Shown here piece after piece: positions 1 to 8,697 of a stretch of 64,000 bases of DNA. Below the pieces are notes generated by a model. That model searched no databases. It was given only the letters and a program-made list of their open reading frames with translations, and was not told where the DNA came from. Each line of letters starts with the position of its first letter. Position 1 is the first letter of the stretch. The translations under genes and the position numbers were made by a program. Origin of the DNA: Streptomyces decoyicus (lineage in GTDB: Bacteria > Actinomycetota > Actinomycetes > Streptomycetales > Streptomycetaceae). The stretch is taken from the NCBI RefSeq assembly GCF_019880305.1, contig NZ_CP082301.1, positions 3,906,001 to 3,970,000 on the forward strand. Direction: 5' to 3'.

Positions 1-165
1 CGGGCGGAGCGCCGGTCGGAGCGCCGAGTGGAGGACCGGGCGGAGCGCCGAGTGGAGGACCGGGCGGAGCGCCGGGCGGAGCGCCGAGTGGAGCGCCGAG
101 TGGAGGACCGGGCGGAGTGCCGAGTGGAGGACCGGGCGGAGGACCGGGCGGAGCGCCGGGCGGCC
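1..165. repeat. Tandem repeat coding the collagen-like kinase tail
   Basis: The first 165 bases are built from near-identical units of about 24 bases (core gcgccgagtggaggac) with shorter variants of 9 and 15 bases. Read on the minus strand in the kinase frame they give Gly-Pro-Pro-Leu-Gly-Ala-Pro-Pro repeats. Such arrays are prone to length change by slippage. The array continues past the window edge. Confidence 0.85.
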
Positions 166-1297
166 GGCCAGGGACGCCGGGGAGGCCCGCGGCGCCCGGC
201 GCCTGACCGGGCGGCCCGGCCGGAGGCGCGCTCTCGAACGGCACCAGCCCGGACGCCGCCCCGTACGACGGGTCCAACGGCCCGCCCGCCGCCCCGTACG
301 AGGGATCCGGCGGCCCGAACGCCCCACCGGGCGACACGCCCGCCGGACCGGCGATCGTCGCGGCCGGAGCTCCGGCCTCGGTCCCCTCCCCCGCATCAAG
401 ATTCAGCAGCTCCACCGCCTGCCGGCTGACCCGCTCGACCAGCGGGCCGGGCAGCCACCCGGCCCGCACCAGCCCCGCCGCGCCACCGCTCCCCTCCCCC
501 GCGAGACGGGCCGCCAGCGCCTCCGGGGCGGGACGGTCCGCGGGGTTCTTGGCCAGGCAGCCGGCGACCAGCTCCCGCAGATCGCCGACGAGCGGGGAAC
601 CCAACTCGGGCTCCTCGTGCACGACCTTGTAGAGCAGCGCAGCGGATGAATCACCCGAGAACGGGCTGACCCCGGTCGCCGCGAAAGCCAGCACCGCGCC
701 GAGCGAGAAGACATCGGCGGCGCCCGCGGCCCCGTTGCCCAGGATCTGCTCGGGCGCCATATAGCCGGGCGACCCCACCGAGACGCCCGTCGAGGTCAGC
801 GACGCGGTGCCCTCCGTGGCCCGCGCGATCCCGAAGTCGATCAGCAGCGGCCCGTCGAGCGTCAGCAGCACATTGGACGGCTTGACGTCCCGGTGCACCA
901 GCCCGAGCGCATGCACCGCGGCCAGCGCCTCGGCCAGCCCGGCGCCCAGCGCCCGTACGGAGTGCTCGGCCAGCGGCCCGAGGCCGGCAACGGCCTGCGC
1001 CAGCGAGGGGCCCGCGGCATAGCCGGTGGCGACCCACGGGACGGCCGCGTCCGGGTCGGCGTCCAGCACCGGCGCGGTCCAGGCGCCGCCCACCCGCCGC
1101 GCCGACTCGATCTCGCGCCGGAACCGCGCACGGAACTGGTCGTCCACGGCGAAATGCGCATGGACGGCCTTCACGGCGACGGTACGTCCGCCCGCGCTGC
1201 GTCCGAGATAGACCCGGCCCATCCCGCCCGCGCCGAGCCGGCCCAGCAGCCGGTACCCGCCCAGGACCCGTGGATCATCCGCTGCCAACGGCTCCAT
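2..1297 (-). CDS. Serine/threonine protein kinase, 3' end off the window
   Basis: This is a Hanks-type Ser/Thr kinase, partial: the C-terminus lies beyond the left edge. The ATG at 1297 follows a GGGGGAG ribosome site. Visible kinase motifs in order are the glycine loop GAGGMGRV (residues about 22-29), the ATP-binding lysine in VAVK (about 43), the catalytic loop HRDVKPSN (about 136), DFG (about 154) and the GSPGYMAPEQ activation segment. After the roughly 270-residue kinase domain comes a linker rich in Gly and Pro that ends in a collagen-like GPPLGAP repeat at the window edge. Streptomyces kinases of this layout usually continue into a membrane segment and a sensor domain, which cannot be seen here. 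Substrates are unknown. Confidence 0.93.
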   Translation of the reverse strand, partial: MEPLAADDPRVLGGYRLLGRLGAGGMGRVYLGRSAGGRTVAVKAVHAHFAVDDQFRARFRREIESARRVGGAWTAPVLDADPDAAVPWVATGYAAGPSLAQAVAGLGPLAEHSVRALGAGLAEALAAVHALGLVHRDVKPSNVLLTLDGPLLIDFGIARATEGTASLTSTGVSVGSPGYMAPEQILGNGAAGAADVFSLGAVLAFAATGVSPFSGDSSAALLYKVVHEEPELGSPLVGDLRELVAGCLAKNPADRPAPEALAARLAGEGSGGAAGLVRAGWLPGPLVERVSRQAVELLNLDAGEGTEAGAPAATIAGPAGVSPGGAFGPPDPSYGAAGGPLDPSYGAASGLVPFESAPPAGPPGQAPGAAGLPGVPGRPPGAPPGPPPGPPLGTPPGPPLGAPLGAPPGAPPGPPLGAPPGPPLGAPTGAPP

Positions 1298-1499
1298 GGC
1301 GCCTCCCCCTCGATACGGCGCGCCCAGCTTATGACGCAGCGCCTGCCGGGCCCCCGGAACTCCGTACCCGGGACTGCCCCGGCACGGACACCGGGGGGCG
1401 ACGGCCCCGGCCCCCCCGGAGGACGGCCCCGGCCCGGCACGCTCGCACCACCAGGCCTCGCGCCGCGCCCCCCCGGTCGGCTGTGCGGCATGCGGCCGG

Positions 1500-2399
1500 C
1501 TACCCGGCCGGCCGCTCCAGCAGCGACACCTTCACATCGGCCGGGAATCCGGTCGTCGGCCCGACCCGCCGGGCGAACTCCGTGACACCGCCCAGTTGCG
1601 CGGGGCCGAAGCGGAAGTCGAGCGTGGTGAAGTAACGCTCCAGGACCGGCTCGTCGAAGGTCTCCCAACGGGCCGCCTGCTCGGCGACCTTGGCAACCTC
1701 CTCCAGCGACAGATCACGCGAGGCGAGAAACGCCTCGTGCACCTTCTGCACCACGACCGGCTCGCGCTCCAGGTACTCGCGCCGGGTCGCCCAGACGGCG
1801 AAGACGAACGGCAGGCCCGTCCAGTCCTTCCACATCTGGCCGAGGTCGTGCACCTCCAGGCCCAGCCGCGGCCCGTCGTGCAGATTGGCGCGCAGCGCGG
1901 CGTCGCCGATCAGCACCGCCGCGTCCGCCTCCTGCATCATCAGCCCGAGGTCCGGCGGACACGTGTAGTAGTCGGGCTGCACGCCGACCTTCTCGGCCAG
2001 CAGCAGCTGGGCCAGCCGTACGGACGTACGCGAGGTGGAGCCGAGGGCGACCCTGGCCCCGTCGAGCTGGTCCAGCGGCTTCTGCGACACGATCACGCAG
2101 GACATCACCGGGCCGTCGCAGCCGACGGCGAGGTCGGGGAAGGCGACGAGGTCGTCGGCGGCGCGCAGGAATTCGACGAGGGTGATCGGCGCGATGTCGA
2201 GCTCCCCGCGGACCAGCTGCTCGCTGAGCTTCTCCGGCGTGTCCTTGGTGAGGTCCAGATCGAGCAGGGTGCCCGTACGGGCGAGGCCCCAGTAAAGGGG
2301 CAGGCAGTTCAGGAACTGGATGTGGCCCACTCGCGGCCGGCTGCGACGGCGGCCGGCGTCGGCTCCCGCGGGTGCGTCTCCGAAGGTTGAATTGTCCAC
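1500..2399 (-). CDS. mqnA: Chorismate dehydratase MqnA (futalosine menaquinone pathway)
   Basis: MqnA removes water from chorismate to give 3-enolpyruvylbenzoate, the first committed step of the futalosine route to menaquinone. The 299-residue protein has the usual family length and periplasmic-binding-like fold. Conserved stretches include VGHIQFLNCLPLYWGL near residue 25, the GELDIAPITLVEFLR block, ALGSTSRTSVRLAQLLL and IGDAALR. The start is GTG at 2399. It is divergent from the cold-shock gene. Another pathway gene, mqnE, lies 11.5 kb downstream, along with the late genes ubiX, mqnP and ubiD, so the pathway is scattered over this region rather than gathered in one operon. Confidence 0.95.
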   Translation of the reverse strand: MDNSTFGDAPAGADAGRRRSRPRVGHIQFLNCLPLYWGLARTGTLLDLDLTKDTPEKLSEQLVRGELDIAPITLVEFLRAADDLVAFPDLAVGCDGPVMSCVIVSQKPLDQLDGARVALGSTSRTSVRLAQLLLAEKVGVQPDYYTCPPDLGLMMQEADAAVLIGDAALRANLHDGPRLGLEVHDLGQMWKDWTGLPFVFAVWATRREYLEREPVVVQKVHEAFLASRDLSLEEVAKVAEQAARWETFDEPVLERYFTTLDFRFGPAQLGGVTEFARRVGPTTGFPADVKVSLLERPAG

Positions 2400-2554
2400 A
2401 TGCGGAGGCTAGACCTGTCTCCCAAGGGGCAGCGCGGCGGGGCGGCGTATGGACGTTAGTGCGGTCGGTTAAACGTGATCTTTGGCTCTTCCGCCTCAGG
2501 AGCAGCACATGCTACGCTCAGCGCAAGTTGCAGTTTGGTTTCCCTTGCAGTACA

Positions 2555-2585
2555 GAGCCTGCGGAGCATGTGACCCCGCAGGCTC
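2555..2585 (+). promoter_or_regulatory. Hairpin in the leader of the cold-shock gene
   Basis: A perfect 10-bp stem (GAGCCTGCGG with CCGCAGGCTC) and an 11-base loop lies about 65 bases before the cold-shock start codon and is followed by a T-rich stretch (cttgtagtttc). If the leader is transcribed from a promoter upstream of 2555, this could act as an attenuator or a temperature-sensitive structure. The transcription start is not known, so this is inference from the fold only. Confidence 0.5.
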
Positions 2586-2648
2586 TTGTAGTTTCAGACT
2601 TCTTTGCAGGTTCTGGAGCAGGGCAACCCTTTGGCCCAAGGAGGGCTT

Positions 2649-2852
2649 ATGGCTACCGGAACCGTCAAGTGGTTCAACGCTGAAAAGGGCTTCGGCTTCA
2701 TCGCCCAGGACGGCGGCGGCCCGGATGTCTTCGTCCACTACTCGGCGATCAACGCCTCTGGTTTCCGCTCCCTGGAGGAGAACCAGCAGGTGAACTTCGA
2801 CGTCACGCAGGGCCCGAAGGGTCCGCAGGCGGAGAACGTTACGCCGGTCTAA
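2649..2852 (+). CDS. Cold-shock protein, CspA family
   Basis: This is a 67-residue single-domain cold-shock protein that binds single-stranded RNA and DNA. It carries both RNP motifs, KGFGFI (RNP1) and VFVHY (RNP2), in the standard spacing, and starts ATGTVKWFNAEKGFG. The ATG at 2649 follows a near-perfect AAGGAGG site at about 2638, which decides against the in-frame upstream ATG at 2604. A long leader with a stable hairpin precedes it, and a strong terminator follows. It is probably monocistronic and highly expressed. Confidence 0.97.
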   Translation: MATGTVKWFNAEKGFGFIAQDGGGPDVFVHYSAINASGFRSLEENQQVNFDVTQGPKGPQAENVTPV

Positions 2853-2898
2853 GTTGCCCGGCCCGGAATTTTTTCCAGGTCGCCCCTAGCAGTACCCA

Positions 2899-2946
2899 AG
2901 GAGCCCCGCTCCGCCACTTCGGTGGCGAGCGGGGCTCCTGCCTTTT
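2899..2946 (+). terminator. Intrinsic terminator of the cold-shock gene
   Basis: An 18-bp stem interrupted by one bulged C (AGGAGCCCCGCT and CGCCAC, loop TTCG, then the complement) is followed by CCTTTTATT. The UUCG tetraloop and the T run make this a convincing terminator about 47 bases after the stop codon. Confidence 0.9.
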
Positions 2947-3096
2947 ATTCGCCGCACCGGCTTGGCTGGCAGCTACATGAATTCCTGGCGTCCGGCACCT
3001 GGCGCACCGAATGCCACACGCAATACGGAATTGCCGCGGCATTGAGCGCACCGGTCCGCGTGGCACCTTGACGCCCCGGTCGGTTTCCGGCGACGG

Positions 3097-4786
3097 GACA
3101 CAGGTCGAATGCGGCGTGCTCAGCACCGCCCTCAATGCCCTGGCGGCGGACCTCCAGGCCGCCAAGAGCAAGCTCGGCGCGGCGGTCGCGGACGCCGAGG
3201 GCGAAAAGCTGACCGTGGAGAAGAACGGTTCGGTCACCTCCCCGGAAGGGTGACAAGTACCGGGGCAAGACCCCTCCGGGCGGCACGGTGAACGGTGTCA
3301 CGGACCAGACGGCCAAGGCACTGCACCGGCAGGCCGCCCACATCTCCACCCCAACCCGTATTTCGCACGGGCACTGGCGTGTGCCGACCGGATCACCGCG
3401 GCCCTGGAAGAAGCCACGGAGGCCGACGAGAAGCGGGCCCCGAAGCTGCGGAAGCTGAAGGCTGACGACGATCTGACCGTCTCCGCCGCGGACTGGGTCG
3501 ACGCCAAGAAGGACACGGGTGGCATACGCGAGGGCGCCGAGCGCTATCTGGACGCGATCAAGGCCCCGCCCAAGCACGGTGACCCGGAGGACAACGCGGA
3601 GTGGTGGAAGCACCTGTCCGCCGATGAACGGGACGCCTATATCTCGATGCACCCCGCGAGCATCGGGGCGATGAACGGTCTCCCCGCCAATGCACGCGAC
3701 GAGGCCAACCGGGCCGTCCTCGCGGAAACACGTGGCCAGTACGAGGTGAGGCTGGCTGCGCTCAACAAGTCGGAGCCACCCGAGTTCGAGAACGTCGGGG
3801 CCCGCGGCGACATGAAGTACAGCCAGAAGTGGCTGGACCGGCGCGACAAGAAGGAGCGCCTGGAGGGGAAGATCAAGGGGATGCAGGCGATTCAAGGCCG
3901 GTTCGACCGGACCGGCCAGGGTGGTCTCCCCGAGGCATACCTACTGGGCTTTGACCCTGACGGCGAGGGTAACGGAAGAGTTATTCTCGCCAACGGAAAT
4001 CCAGATACGGCAGATCACACAGCCCTCTACATACCTGGCACTACGAAAGACCTTTCGACAATCGCGGAGGACGATGGCGACACGCCTTCGGATCTCAAGC
4101 GCAGCGAAAGGCTGTGGCGTGAGAGCGGACGTCTCACTCCGGGGCAAAAGGTCTCCACCATCACCTGGCTCGATGACGACGCGCCGGACAACGTGCTGAC
4201 CGACGCTCCGTCCGACACCTACGCGGAGCGGGGCGCACCGCGCCTGCACCAGTACCTCGAGGGCAGTCGAGCGGCCCACACCTACGCGACCGGCGACACA
4301 GGTCACACCACCGTCCTCGGCCATGGTTACGGCAGCACCTTGATCGGCGACACGGCCAAGACATTCGTCCGGGACCGCGACAGCCAACAGGTTGTACGCG
4401 AAGTCGGAATGCTTTCGAGTCGAGTCCTCGAAATGCTGAACATCAAGGGGAAATCAACCGAACCCGGCCCCGCTGCCGCACCGTGCGACGCATCCCATGA
4501 CACCTCGCGAACGCATCAGAGCGTCCGTCACCCTTGGTCCCTCTACGGCGTAGGGAGCGATGCTCTGGAGAAGGGAATGAAGAACCTTCACAACGCACTG
4601 CCGAACCAGGGGTGGAAGGTAACGAAGTACGGAAAGGATTCCAGCAGAAACCATAACCTGGAGATCATGGCTGTTCATGTGAAAACGCACACCCAGCTTG
4701 AGGAAACCTGGCTCAAGGGGCTGGATGGCCACACGCCACTGCTGGAAATCACCCTGTATTCCCGGTGCTTCACGGAACAGCCTTAA
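3097..4786 (+). pseudogene. Decayed DUF1023 alpha/beta hydrolase fused to a lipoprotein C-terminus
   Basis: Protein similarity to actinobacterial DUF1023 hydrolases continues across two frameshifts. QVECGVLSTALNALAADLQ is read in frame 2 until about 3250, GKTPPGGTVNGVTDQTA in frame 3 from 3264 to about 3350, then frame 2 again from NPYFARALACADRI to the stop at 4786. The normal N-terminus is missing. The nucleophile motif, normally GHSYGS, reads GHGYGS near 4320. Straight after it the hydrolase fold stops and QQVVREVGMLSSRVLEMLNI begins, which resembles the body of small Streptomyces lipoproteins often encoded next to these hydrolases, but without its signal peptide. I infer an internal deletion joined two neighbouring genes. 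An intact-looking 379-codon ORF from 3647 remains, but its product would lack the catalytic serine. Confidence 0.72.
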
Positions 4787-5246
4787 GGACTCCAAGTCTC
4801 CTTGCACCCTGTTGCGCACCGAGCGCGCTGAGCGTCGAGTGCCGGCCCGCTCCAGCCGTATCTATGACGCCCCTGCGCGCCCCGTATGCCCCAGAGCAGG
4901 ACAGCCGAGCGCGCACGGTCAACGACTCCGACGGCACCTGGCTCCGCCACGCTTGGTCGACTGCGCCCTCACGGTGGACGAGACAGCTCAGCCGATAGAA
5001 CGTGCGCAGAAGCACTCGCCGGAACCGGCTGGACCTTGCGCCCTCTGGTGACATACGTCGGCGCCTCTTCCCTGGTCGCGATCAACGCCGAGGATCAGAC
5101 TGTCGCCCAGATCGGCCCTTTCTCCTCGGCTCGACCGCCCGCGGGCAGCCTCGGTGCGGGACCGGGCGCCACCGGGCCCGCGCCCATGGCGAAGTGATCA
5201 CGGAAAGTGCTCACATGACAACATGGAGCGGCCTATCTTGGGCAAG
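4787..5246. other. Gene-poor stretch after the pseudogene
   Basis: I see no convincing gene here. Several short open frames overlap on both strands, none with a ribosome site, and base composition at third positions is mixed, unlike the real genes around it. It may be decayed coding DNA belonging to the same accessory patch as the pseudogene. Confidence 0.5.
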
Positions 5247-5384
5247 ATGAGCGAGGACATGCCCCCACAGAAGCCCTGCCCCGACTGTGGCGGCAGAGGC
5301 ACCGTGGAGTGGGAGACGCCGATGGGCGATGCGGTCACCACGCAGTGTTCCGGGTGCGGTGGCACCGGAACCGTCCTGGCGTAG
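5247..5384 (+). CDS. Small DnaJ-type zinc-finger protein
   Basis: This 45-residue protein consists almost entirely of two CxxCxGxG motifs, CPDCGGRG and CSGCGGTG, the zinc-binding units of DnaJ. There is no J domain. The ATG at 5247 has GGAG about 20 bases upstream. An in-frame ATG at 5223 would add eight residues and cannot be excluded. It is followed after 19 bases by another small cysteine-rich gene, so the two are probably co-transcribed. Stand-alone DnaJ-like zinc proteins are common in Streptomyces mobile elements, but their role is not established. Confidence 0.7.
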   Translation: MSEDMPPQKPCPDCGGRGTVEWETPMGDAVTTQCSGCGGTGTVLA

Positions 5385-5403
5385 AGGAGGGGCAGAGGCA
5401 GGT

Positions 5404-5715
5404 ATGGCGGCCTTCAACAGGAACGGTAGGCCGGCCGGCCTGGACGCGCAGTACGTCGGCCGGCTGCCGTGCGCGACCTGCGGGATACGTTCGATGAAAC
5501 TGCCCGGCCAGCAGGGTGGGTTGTGCATTCCCTGCTATGCCGATGAGTGTGCGGTCGCCGGCCGCCGCGCGGCGACCGCGGGGGCTTGGGTTCCGGCGAG
5601 TTTCGTGGGCGATCCGTGCCTTGCGTGCGGCTCGAGGTCCGTTGACGCCAACGGGTGGGCGTTCTGGTGCAACTCGTGTGAGATTCAGACGGCTGTGGCC
5701 CTGCCCCCGCAGTGA
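5404..5715 (+). CDS. Small protein with two zinc-ribbon-like cysteine sets
   Basis: This protein has 103 residues. Four CxxC pairs (CATC, CIPC, CLAC, CNSC) form two likely four-cysteine zinc sites, each separated by about 18-20 residues, with little else conserved that I can name. The ATG at 5404 follows GAGGGGCAGAGGCAGG. It lies 19 bases downstream of the DnaJ-like small gene, so an operon of two metal-binding small proteins is likely. The family is unknown to me; a role in nucleic-acid or protein binding is only a guess. Confidence 0.7.
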   Translation: MAAFNRNGRPAGLDAQYVGRLPCATCGIRSMKLPGQQGGLCIPCYADECAVAGRRAATAGAWVPASFVGDPCLACGSRSVDANGWAFWCNSCEIQTAVALPPQ

Positions 5716-6043
5716 GAGAACCGCGGGCGCGGTGAGGCAGGCGCTGTTGCGGCGCAGATCCTCGGAAACAGACCGGCTCGGAAACAGGCCGGCGACGACG
5801 AGCGCGGGCGGGGCCTGTCGCTGCTGGAGGCCGTCTCGCTGCGGGGGGGTGTACATCAAGGGATCAGCCGTAAGACCGTCTGGTGCGAACTCGGCGGGAC
5901 GTAGCGCCGCGACAGCGCACCGCGTCACAGCGCCGTGGCACGCCACCGCGACAGCGCACGTCAGACCCCGTGCCACCTCCCCCACAGAGGTGACACGGGG
6001 GTTCCAGTTTGACGCGCCGAGGGCCGTGGCTCCAGAGCGGGGG
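5716..6043. other. Intergenic stretch with fadD terminator
   Basis: There is no gene that I can support. The right part holds the terminator for fadD; the rest shows short open frames without start signals. Confidence 0.5.
5966..6000 (-). terminator. Terminator of fadD
   Basis: An inverted repeat CCCCGTG-c-CACCT with AGGTG-a-CACGGGG around an eight-base loop sits 44 bases after the fadD stop on the minus strand. It is a typical GC-rich Streptomyces terminator without a long U run. Confidence 0.75.
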
Positions 6044-8011
6044 TCACCTGCTTTCGTAAAGGCCCGCTATGTCTTCGGAGAAGTCGCGGGCGACGGCGGC
6101 ACGGCGGAGTTTCAGGGACGGGGTGAGATGCCCGGTTTCCACGCTGAAGTCCACCGGGAGGATGGCGAAACGACGGATGGATTCGGCGCGGGAGACCAGT
6201 TCGTTGGCGTCGTCGACGGCGCGCTGGATGTCGGCGAGCAGGAGCTCGTCGTGGACCAGCTGCTGGGGCAGGAGGTCCTGCTTCCTGTGCATCTGGCGCC
6301 AGTGGGCCAGGCCGTCCGGCTCCAGGGTGATCAGTGCGGTGATGTACGGGCGGTTGTCGCCGATCACCATGCACTGGCCGACGAGGGGGTGGGAGCGGAG
6401 GCGGTCCTCCAGGGGAGCGGGGGCGACGTTCTTGCCTCCCGTGGTCACGAGGATCTCTTTCTTGCGGCCGGTGATCGTGAGGTAGCCGTCGGCGTCGAGG
6501 GATCCGAGGTCCCCGGTGGCGAGCCAGCCCTGGTCGGTGACGGGGCGGGCCGCGCCGAGGGCCGCGTCCCAGTAGCCGGAGAAGATGTGGCCGCCGTGGA
6601 GCAGGATCTCGCCGTCGTCGGCGATGCGTACGGCGCTGCCGGGGAGGGGCCAGCCGACCGTGCCGATACGGGGGCGGAGGGGTGGGGTGATGGTGGCGGC
6701 CGCGGTGGATTCCGTCAGGCCGTAGCCCTCGAAGATCTCTATGCCGGCGCCGGTGTAGAAGGCGGCGAGGCGGTGGCCGAGGGGGGAGCCGCCGGAGAGT
6801 ACGTGGCGGACCTTGCCGCCGAGGGCGGCGCGGATACGGCGGTAGACGAGCGGGTCGTAGAACTTCCGGGCGGCTTTGAGGGCGACGCCGGGGCCGGGGC
6901 CCGTCCCGTGCTCCTTGGCCTCGACGGCCTCGCCGTAGGAGCGGGCGATACGGGCCGCGCGGTCGAAGGAGGAGGCACGGCCCATCTTCTCCGCGGTGGC
7001 ACGGCCGGTGTTGTAGACCTTCTCCAGGACGTACGGGATGGCGAGGAGGAAGGTCGGCCGGAAGCCCGCCAGGTCGGCCAGCAGGTCGTCGGTCTGGATG
7101 CTGGGGGCGTGGCCGAGGCGGACCCGGGCGCGCAGACAGCCGACGGCGACCATCCGGCCGAAGACGTGCGAGAGGGGCAGGAAGAGGAGGGTGGAGGCGG
7201 GCTCCTCGCTGACCGACTTGAAGACGGGGTGGAGGAGTTCGACGGCGTTGTCGACCTCGGCGAAGAAGTTGGCGTGGGTGAGGGCGCAGCCCTTGGGCCG
7301 GCCGGTGGTGCCGGAGGTGTAGATGAGGGTGGCGAGGTCGTACGGGCCGGTGGCGGCGCGGCGCTCGTCCACTACGGCCTCCGGCACGTCGCGGCCTGCG
7401 GCGACGAGTTGGGAGACGGCGCCGGTGTTGAACTGCCAGAGGTGGTCGAGACCGGCGAGCTGGGTGCGCAGGCCGCTGATCAGGCGGGTCTCGTCGACGT
7501 TCTCCACGACGCAGGCGCGGGCACCGGAGTCGTCCAGGATCCACTGCACCTGGCGGGCCGAGGACGTGGGGTAGATCGGGACGGTGACCAGGCCGGCCGC
7601 CCAGGCGGCGAAGTCGATGAGGGTCCACTCGTAGGTCGTACGGGCCATGATCGCGACCCGGTCGCCGGGGTGCAGGCCATATGCGATCAGGCCCTTCGCC
7701 ACCGCGCGCACCTGGACGGCGAATTCCGCGGCGGTGAGGTCGTGCCAGGTGCCGCTGGGCTGCTTGCGGGACAGGACGATCTCGGCGGGGGCCTCGGTGG
7801 CGTTGGTGAAGGGGATGTCGCCGAGCGAGCCACTGTGTACGGGCGGGGCCAGTGGGGGGACGTAGACCTCGCGGACCGTGCCGCCGACCAGAGTCTTTTC
7901 CGGCGCTACGAGGACGGGGTCGGGGACGGGAGCGGGGTGCGAGGGGGAGGTGGCGGGGGCGTCGGCTGGGCCGGTGGGTGATCCGGTGGCTGCACTTTCC
8001 TGGTTGAACAC
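6044..8011 (-). CDS. fadD: Long-chain fatty-acid-CoA ligase, FadD type
   Basis: The enzyme activates fatty acids as acyl-AMP and transfers them to CoA. The 655-residue protein carries the AMP-binding signature YTSGTTGRPKG (about residue 237), GYGLTES (about 430), TGDLG (about 500) and the hinge GRKKEILVTTGGKN (about 514), the standard order in the ANL superfamily. I start it at GTG 8011, which follows ACAGGAG; the open frame extends further upstream but that part is repeat DNA. The first 35 residues are low-complexity Pro/Ala. It is single, ends at its own terminator, and has a candidate operator for the neighbouring TetR regulator about 690 bases upstream. Confidence 0.95.
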   Translation of the reverse strand: MFNQESAATGSPTGPADAPATSPSHPAPVPDPVLVAPEKTLVGGTVREVYVPPLAPPVHSGSLGDIPFTNATEAPAEIVLSRKQPSGTWHDLTAAEFAVQVRAVAKGLIAYGLHPGDRVAIMARTTYEWTLIDFAAWAAGLVTVPIYPTSSARQVQWILDDSGARACVVENVDETRLISGLRTQLAGLDHLWQFNTGAVSQLVAAGRDVPEAVVDERRAATGPYDLATLIYTSGTTGRPKGCALTHANFFAEVDNAVELLHPVFKSVSEEPASTLLFLPLSHVFGRMVAVGCLRARVRLGHAPSIQTDDLLADLAGFRPTFLLAIPYVLEKVYNTGRATAEKMGRASSFDRAARIARSYGEAVEAKEHGTGPGPGVALKAARKFYDPLVYRRIRAALGGKVRHVLSGGSPLGHRLAAFYTGAGIEIFEGYGLTESTAAATITPPLRPRIGTVGWPLPGSAVRIADDGEILLHGGHIFSGYWDAALGAARPVTDQGWLATGDLGSLDADGYLTITGRKKEILVTTGGKNVAPAPLEDRLRSHPLVGQCMVIGDNRPYITALITLEPDGLAHWRQMHRKQDLLPQQLVHDELLLADIQRAVDDANELVSRAESIRRFAILPVDFSVETGHLTPSLKLRRAAVARDFSEDIAGLYESR

Positions 8012-8084
8012 GAGCGGGTCCTCGTTTCTCCTGTGGAGTGCGGGGAGGGGAGGGAGGAGGCGGAGAGGGGGTGGGGCGGGGCTG

Positions 8085-8135
8085 CGGATGCGGGAGGGCC
8101 GGATGTGGGAGGGCCGGATGTGGGAGGGCCGGATG
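8085..8135. repeat. 15-base tandem repeat
   Basis: The unit gggagggccggatgt occurs three times in a row with a partial fourth copy. It is noncoding, lying shortly upstream of the fadD start. Confidence 0.85.
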
Positions 8136-8397
8136 CGATGGGTGCCGACGGGCTGCCGGCGGCGGCTACTGCGGCTTTTGACGGGCCGTTGACGGTGCTC
8201 GCAGCCGGGCCGGTGGGGACGTACGGGGCCGTCCGCGGGACGGAGTTGGCGGCAGGTGCCCTCCGTAGCTGAGGGCCGCCCACACCGTGCGTGGGTCGGC
8301 GGGCAGGGGACGGGACGGGGCCCCGCCCCACCGGGCAGCGGCGGACGAAGCCCGTACCGGCCTCTCCCCCTGGCGTCGGAATGCCGGCCGTCATCGT

Positions 8398-8558
8398 GAC
8401 GTCGACGTCTACGTCGGACTCGAAGTCGGACTTGGAGTCGAAGTCGCCGTCGGACTCGAAGTCGGAGTCGAAGCCGCTGGCGGACTCGAAGTCGAAGTCG
8501 GATCGGCGGCGCACTCGGACTCGCACTCGGCGTCGCACTCGGACTCGACTCGGACTCG
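8398..8558. repeat. Hexamer/12-mer repeat array (gactcgaagtcg)
   Basis: About 160 bases are made of variants of gactcgaagtcg, turning into gcactcggactc variants at the right end. Every frame is open through it and would give Ser/Asp/Lys- or Val/Glu-type low-complexity peptide, which is why long spurious ORFs appear here. No start signal supports translation. Confidence 0.85.
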
Positions 8559-8697
8559 TCAGGTCCGAACAACCGTTGAGGCCAGGCGAGTTACGGCAGC
8601 GCGGGAGCGGCGGTGACGACCGATGACGGAGGGCTCGCCCCCGGCGCGGGAATCCGTGGAACACATCCTCGACCCAGTTTCTGACCCGACAGTAACC

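Noticed and set aside
4886..5197. 103-codon ORF in the accessory patch
   Set aside because: No ribosome site and irregular third-position composition; I could not name any motif. It may be a decayed fragment but cannot be supported as a gene.
5516..7981. An 821-codon open frame on the plus strand across fadD
   Set aside because: It is the antisense of fadD; GC-rich codon bias leaves antisense frames open. The composition is Gly/Val/Glu-rich without any domain and no ribosome site.
8291..8626. Ser/Asp-rich ORF resembling an adhesin repeat
   Set aside because: It is produced by the simple 12-base array; no start signal, no signal peptide, and all other frames are open too.
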